NCBI GenBank assembly: GCA_963920705.1
Contig: OY987228.1
Coordinates: 14,739,187-14,803,186, forward strand
Direction of reading: 5' to 3'
Length of the DNA: 64,000 nucleotides
Origin: Odiellus spinosus
Lineage: Eukaryota; Arthropoda; Arachnida; Opiliones; Phalangiidae
Below, one piece after another: positions 60,501 to 64,000 of the stretch. Position numbers and translations under genes: made by a program. The notes beneath the pieces were generated by a model. The model did no database searches and was not told the origin of the DNA. It was given only the letters and a program-made list of their open reading frames with translations. Each line of letters starts with the position of its first letter. The stretch's first letter is position 1.

Positions 60501-62835
60501 AATACAAGGTTAGATTAAGTTAAATTAACATCAGTCTCCAATTTGCATTGCTCCAAGCGATGAATACAATTTTCTCAATAGAAAAGATTAAATATTACGT
60601 TTGCAGTCACACGAAGAAATGAAAAACAACGAATACTTAAATTTTAAGCTTTCACAAACAGGCTGAATCCGATCAATATGTTTACTACTTTGAAAACGTA
60701 CCATATAGGAGGAGACATGTTAAAAAAGATGGAATTGGCTTAAAAACGTTTGAAAACTTTGAGATAGTACCAAATTGGTATAGGGGATGAAGGAAAATAA
60801 AAATAAGGATGTTTCGGAAAATTGAATTCTCATCCCTCTCTCTCTCATTCTTTAGAAATAGTAGTTTTAAAGACGGATGATAAAATATAACCGAAAATAA
60901 GAAAAAAAAAAAAAACTTTCATTCATCGCTATAACGTTGGCGATGTTTATCCGCCGTTTTTCCACCAAAAGAATCGACATTAAAACCAATCACTCTTTAA
61001 AAAAGATCTTACCTCGGCCCTTAACCACCCAACCCGGTATCGTGTCCCGCTAATATACGACGACGACTAGAAGCGAGTTTTGTACCAGTTAGAATCATTT
61101 TTCGCCGTCTAAATCTAATCGAAATCAATCTTTTGGGAGAGAAAAGGTGAAAAAAAAACTTCGATTCCCTCTATATATGACATAGACTTATGTATAGTCT
61201 CGTATACTGACAAGCTTTTCATTCTCGCGAACGCGCTACGCTACACGCTACATCCTTTTATTATAGTATATACGACGAGGAGTTTGAACGCGGTGTCTCT
61301 TATAGCATAAACTCCAGAACCGTTTTTCAAAGTAAAAAGTTAGAGATCGTCCAAACAAATGGATCAAAAGAGAAGCCATGCCCACGCAGCTAGAGTTTAT
61401 CCATTGGATTTTGAGCAATATAGCGAAAGGCTACGTGAGAAAGAAACTGTATATATACGAGTATCTCTTTCTCTACGCCTTTCACGCTATTTCCCCTAAG
61501 GTAATAAACAAAGGGTGTGGGAAGAAGGAGAAGAGCTAAAGAAAGAAAAAGAGAAAAATAGTATTGCTGCAGACGCCTTGCTCTACGTCAACTTCGACAG
61601 CTGCTGCTAAGTCGTTTCGTATACGGCTACGCGGGGACTACCACTTACCCTCTTAGACGTTTAAAAAGGAACAAAAAACGACTGCCAAAAAAGAAACAGC
61701 GTCCGAAAAAAAAAGACTATAGGGGGTGCGGGGTAAATTTACCAGACTATCTGGACTTCGCTTAGGGATGATGTAAATGAAAATAAAGCTATTTTTCACG
61801 CAATACTTAGCAAAGGCCCGGAATTTTGTTTTGACTACTGAAAATTACCGTTTAGCGTATTTGAAATAAAAAATACGCAAAAGTTTTTAGCGTAATATTT
61901 CGAATGAAATGCTTAATAAATATACTTTTCTCTTACACGGTTCCTTGAGGGAAGGAAGCTTACAGCTAGCTATATATATATATACTGTTTTTATCGAAAA
62001 ATATAGCCGTAATTCGTCGACAAAGCCAACGGTATCCCGGGTCTTTAAAGGCGATGGCTAACTTGGAAGCTGTAGGGCGCGCAGTTATAAATAAATGGAT
62101 TCCCCTTGGCGAAGTTGTTATACGCGCTCCGGCTTTAGAGCTCGTTTAGAAAAGAATGGACCATCGATATCGTTAACGTCATAGATCATACCTATACGTA
62201 TATACGGTTCTCAGCTATTTTTATTTTAGCTGCGAGATTTTATTATTTTCCTCCGCGTAACATTTTCTTTCCGTTGGAGAGCAGCCGAATTTAGGCAACT
62301 GATAAGAACAATTCCCCCGATCATCGGCAACCCAACGCCTGATTCTATGACGAAACAGAAGAAGAGAATAGGGAAAAAAGAGGGTTCTAGCGAGCAAATC
62401 CGAGGATTTGGACAATAGCCACAATCAATTTTCTTCGATGGCATCCGAGCCCGTTTCGAAAGGCCATTTGTCGTTTTTTCCCGCGCCTTGAAGCGAAAAG
62501 ATCGAAAGCTCCCTTTAAAGTATTTATGATAGTAGCTTGTCGCCCAACCAGAGACACGCCGAATATAGCGTGGCGAACTGAGAGAGAAATTTAAACGCTA
62601 ACATCAATTCGACCATCTGCTCCGGAATCGCGCCGGCTTCCTATTCTCCCCCTTATTAAAAATGACGGTAATAAAAGAACCGTCGTATATAAGAATCATC
62701 GACGAAGAGCCCACGAATGGTTTAGTTTTAATATTTCTGCGCTTCTGATAGCCGGAAACATATCAGAAAACTAATCATCTACTCAAAAATAAAAACTGCA
62801 TTTGTAAAATTTGATTTTTTTTTTTTCTATTTTAG

Positions 62836-62945
62836 ATGTGGTACGATTACCAGCTGCGTTGGGACGAGGCGGATTACGGCGGCATAGCGGTTTTACGTTT
62901 GCCACCGGATAAAGTCTGGAAACCGGATATTGTGCTCTTTAACAA
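62836..62945 (+). CDS. nAChRbeta1: nAChR beta1-type subunit, exon 4 (110 bp, loop A region)
   Basis: This 110-bp exon is another conserved nAChR exon size. It has a long T-tract plus TTTTAG acceptor and a GTGAGT donor, entering in phase 0 and leaving in phase 2. It encodes residues 80-116 (the last one split), from [16 protein letters not shown] through [19 protein letters not shown]. The invariant W107-K-P-D and loop A region are present. The match to insect beta1 is nearly residue for residue; the notable difference from the usual VWYDYQLQW form is the M-W-Y start and Arg87. Confidence 0.98.
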
Positions 62946-63098
62946 GTGAGTAGCGTCTTCAATAATGATGTTATATTAATCGATAATCCTCGCTAATTTC
63001 GTTATTCCTCATTTTCCCGGTGGATTCTCGGTGTTATCCTGATACCGACTATCCTCGACGTCGTCGGAATTGCATTTTTGAATGACCCGGTTATTCAG
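62946..63098 (+). other. nAChR intron 4 (153 bp)
   Basis: This short phase-2 intron has a GTGAGT donor and a TTATTCAG acceptor. The joined codon is AA|C (Asn116), restoring the FNNADGNYEVRY sequence of the family. It contrasts with the three very long introns upstream. Confidence 0.97.
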
Positions 63099-64000
63099 CG
63101 CCGACGGAAACTACGAGGTGCGCTACAAGTGCAACGTGCTCATTTATCCGACGGGTATGGTCATGTGGGTGCCTCCGGCCATCTACCAGAGCTCGTGTAC
63201 GATCGACGTCACCTACTTCCCGTTTGACCAGCAGAGATGCGTCATGAAGTTCGGCTCGTGGACCTTCAACGGCGACCAAGTGTCCTTAAAGCTCTACAAT
63301 GACAACTACTGGGTCGACTTGTCGGACTACTGGAAGAGCGGGACGTGGGACATCGTGGAAGTGCCCGCCTTCTTGAACGTCAAAAACAACAGCAAGTACG
63401 GCTTGCCGACGGAGACGGACATCTCCTTTCACATTACCATCCGTCGAAAGACACTCTTCTACACGGTGAACTTGATTCTCCCCACTGTGCTCATCTCATT
63501 CCTGTGCATCTTGGTATTCTACCTGCCGGCCGAAGCCGGCGAAAAGGTGACTCTCGGGATCTCGATCCTGCTCTCGCTGGTCGTCTTCTTGCTCTTAGTG
63601 TCCAAAATCCTGCCGCCGACCTCGCTCGTGTTGCCGCTCATCGCCAAGTACCTGCTATTCATCTTTCTGATGAACACCGTCTCGATCTTGGTGACGGTTA
63701 TCATTATCAATTGGAACTTTAGGGGCCCTCGGACCCATCGCATGCCCAGTTGGATACGGGTAGTGTTTCTCAAGTACCTCCCCATTCTCTTGTTCATGAA
63801 GAGGCCCAAAAAAACGCGCCTTCGTTGGATGATGGAAATGCCCGGTCTCGGCGTGCACCATCACTACCACGGAGGGGTCGGTGGCGCCGCGGGGGCGGCC
63901 GGCACCGGCGCGTCGGGCGCCCCATCCGGCTCCCCGGAGATAAAGCGATGCAAGCAAAAAATGGAATTCGTCGAGTTGGCCGACATACACCATCCCAATT
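63099..64000 (+). CDS. nAChRbeta1: nAChR beta1-type subunit, exon 5 (Cys-loop, TM1-TM3, start of cytoplasmic loop); runs off window
   Basis: This exon starts after TTATTCAG and stays open to the last base, giving residues 117-416. It holds the 13-residue Cys loop (C149 to C163, with FPFD between) and the binding-domain motif WTFNGDQV. The loop C region (about 204-222) has no adjacent Cys pair, so this is a non-alpha subunit that contributes the complementary face of the agonist site. TM1 spans about 238-258, TM2 about 265-284 and TM3 about 298-320. The GEKVTLGISILLSL sequence with E264 before K265 predicts a cation-selective pore. The M3-M4 loop keeps the beta1-like KKTRLRWMMEMPG and a later KMEFVELADIHHPN; between them lie a His cluster and a Gly/Ala-rich insert (about 369-395). 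C127 is an extra cysteine where the insect beta1 I recall has Ser. N212-N-S is a possible glycosylation site in loop C. The rest of the loop and TM4 are outside the window. Confidence 0.99.

Larger units (their letters stand above)
59615..62835 (+). other. nAChR intron 3 (about 3.2 kb)
   Basis: This phase-0 intron runs between GTAAGT and TTTTAG. It contains two inverted-repeat elements near 59.8-60.06 kb and 60.1-60.5 kb. From about 60.5 kb on it is AT-rich with short A-runs and (TA)n tracts, and I see nothing else identifiable. Confidence 0.92.

Noticed and set aside
63091..63993. Minus-strand and alternative-frame ORFs across the last kilobase
   Set aside because: They are shadows of nAChR exon 5, whose frame is fully explained by conserved receptor motifs.

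Overview
The window is eukaryotic, intron-rich, AT-rich DNA from an arthropod. The evidence is one clear protein-coding gene: the first five coding exons of a non-alpha (beta1-type) nicotinic acetylcholine receptor subunit on the + strand. Its exons lie at 13594-13648, 43410-43546, 59570-59614, 62836-62945 and 63099 to beyond the window end. The loop D residue that is Arg in insect beta1 is Gln here. As far as I recall, that state is described for ticks, so a chelicerate is the best guess, but this is not proven. The gene is spread over more than 50 kb: intron 1 is about 29.8 kb, intron 2 about 16.0 kb, intron 3 about 3.2 kb and intron 4 only 153 bp.

Layout: 1-12.1 kb is upstream AT-rich sequence with no supportable gene. 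It holds a short TTAGG-type telomeric tract between two arms of a GGGCGAATTGGGA-like repeat, and a 21-bp tandem array near 4.2-4.4 kb. From 12.15 to 13.65 kb the sequence becomes CpG- and GC-rich and runs into exon 1, as expected for a promoter and 5' leader. Intron 1 carries several inverted-repeat elements (MITE-like) and a two-part 31-bp minisatellite at 32.15-32.9 kb. Intron 2 carries a 3.9-kb antisense LINE (44.1-48.0 kb) with a remnant ORF1, a damaged endonuclease and an uninterrupted 958-residue reverse transcriptase frame. It also carries a head-to-head, fold-back Tc1/mariner-type element (55.36-57.07 kb) with TA target sites and arms that pair over about 630 bp. Intron 3 carries further MITEs.

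How the parts relate: the receptor subunit is the only host gene I can support. The transposable elements are passengers in its introns, but they would be transcribed with the pre-mRNA, so the fold-back mariner would form a long RNA hairpin inside intron 2. No tRNA, rRNA, CRISPR or operon structure was seen. Long stretches of the introns and the upstream region hold nothing I can name beyond microsatellites and homopolymer runs.
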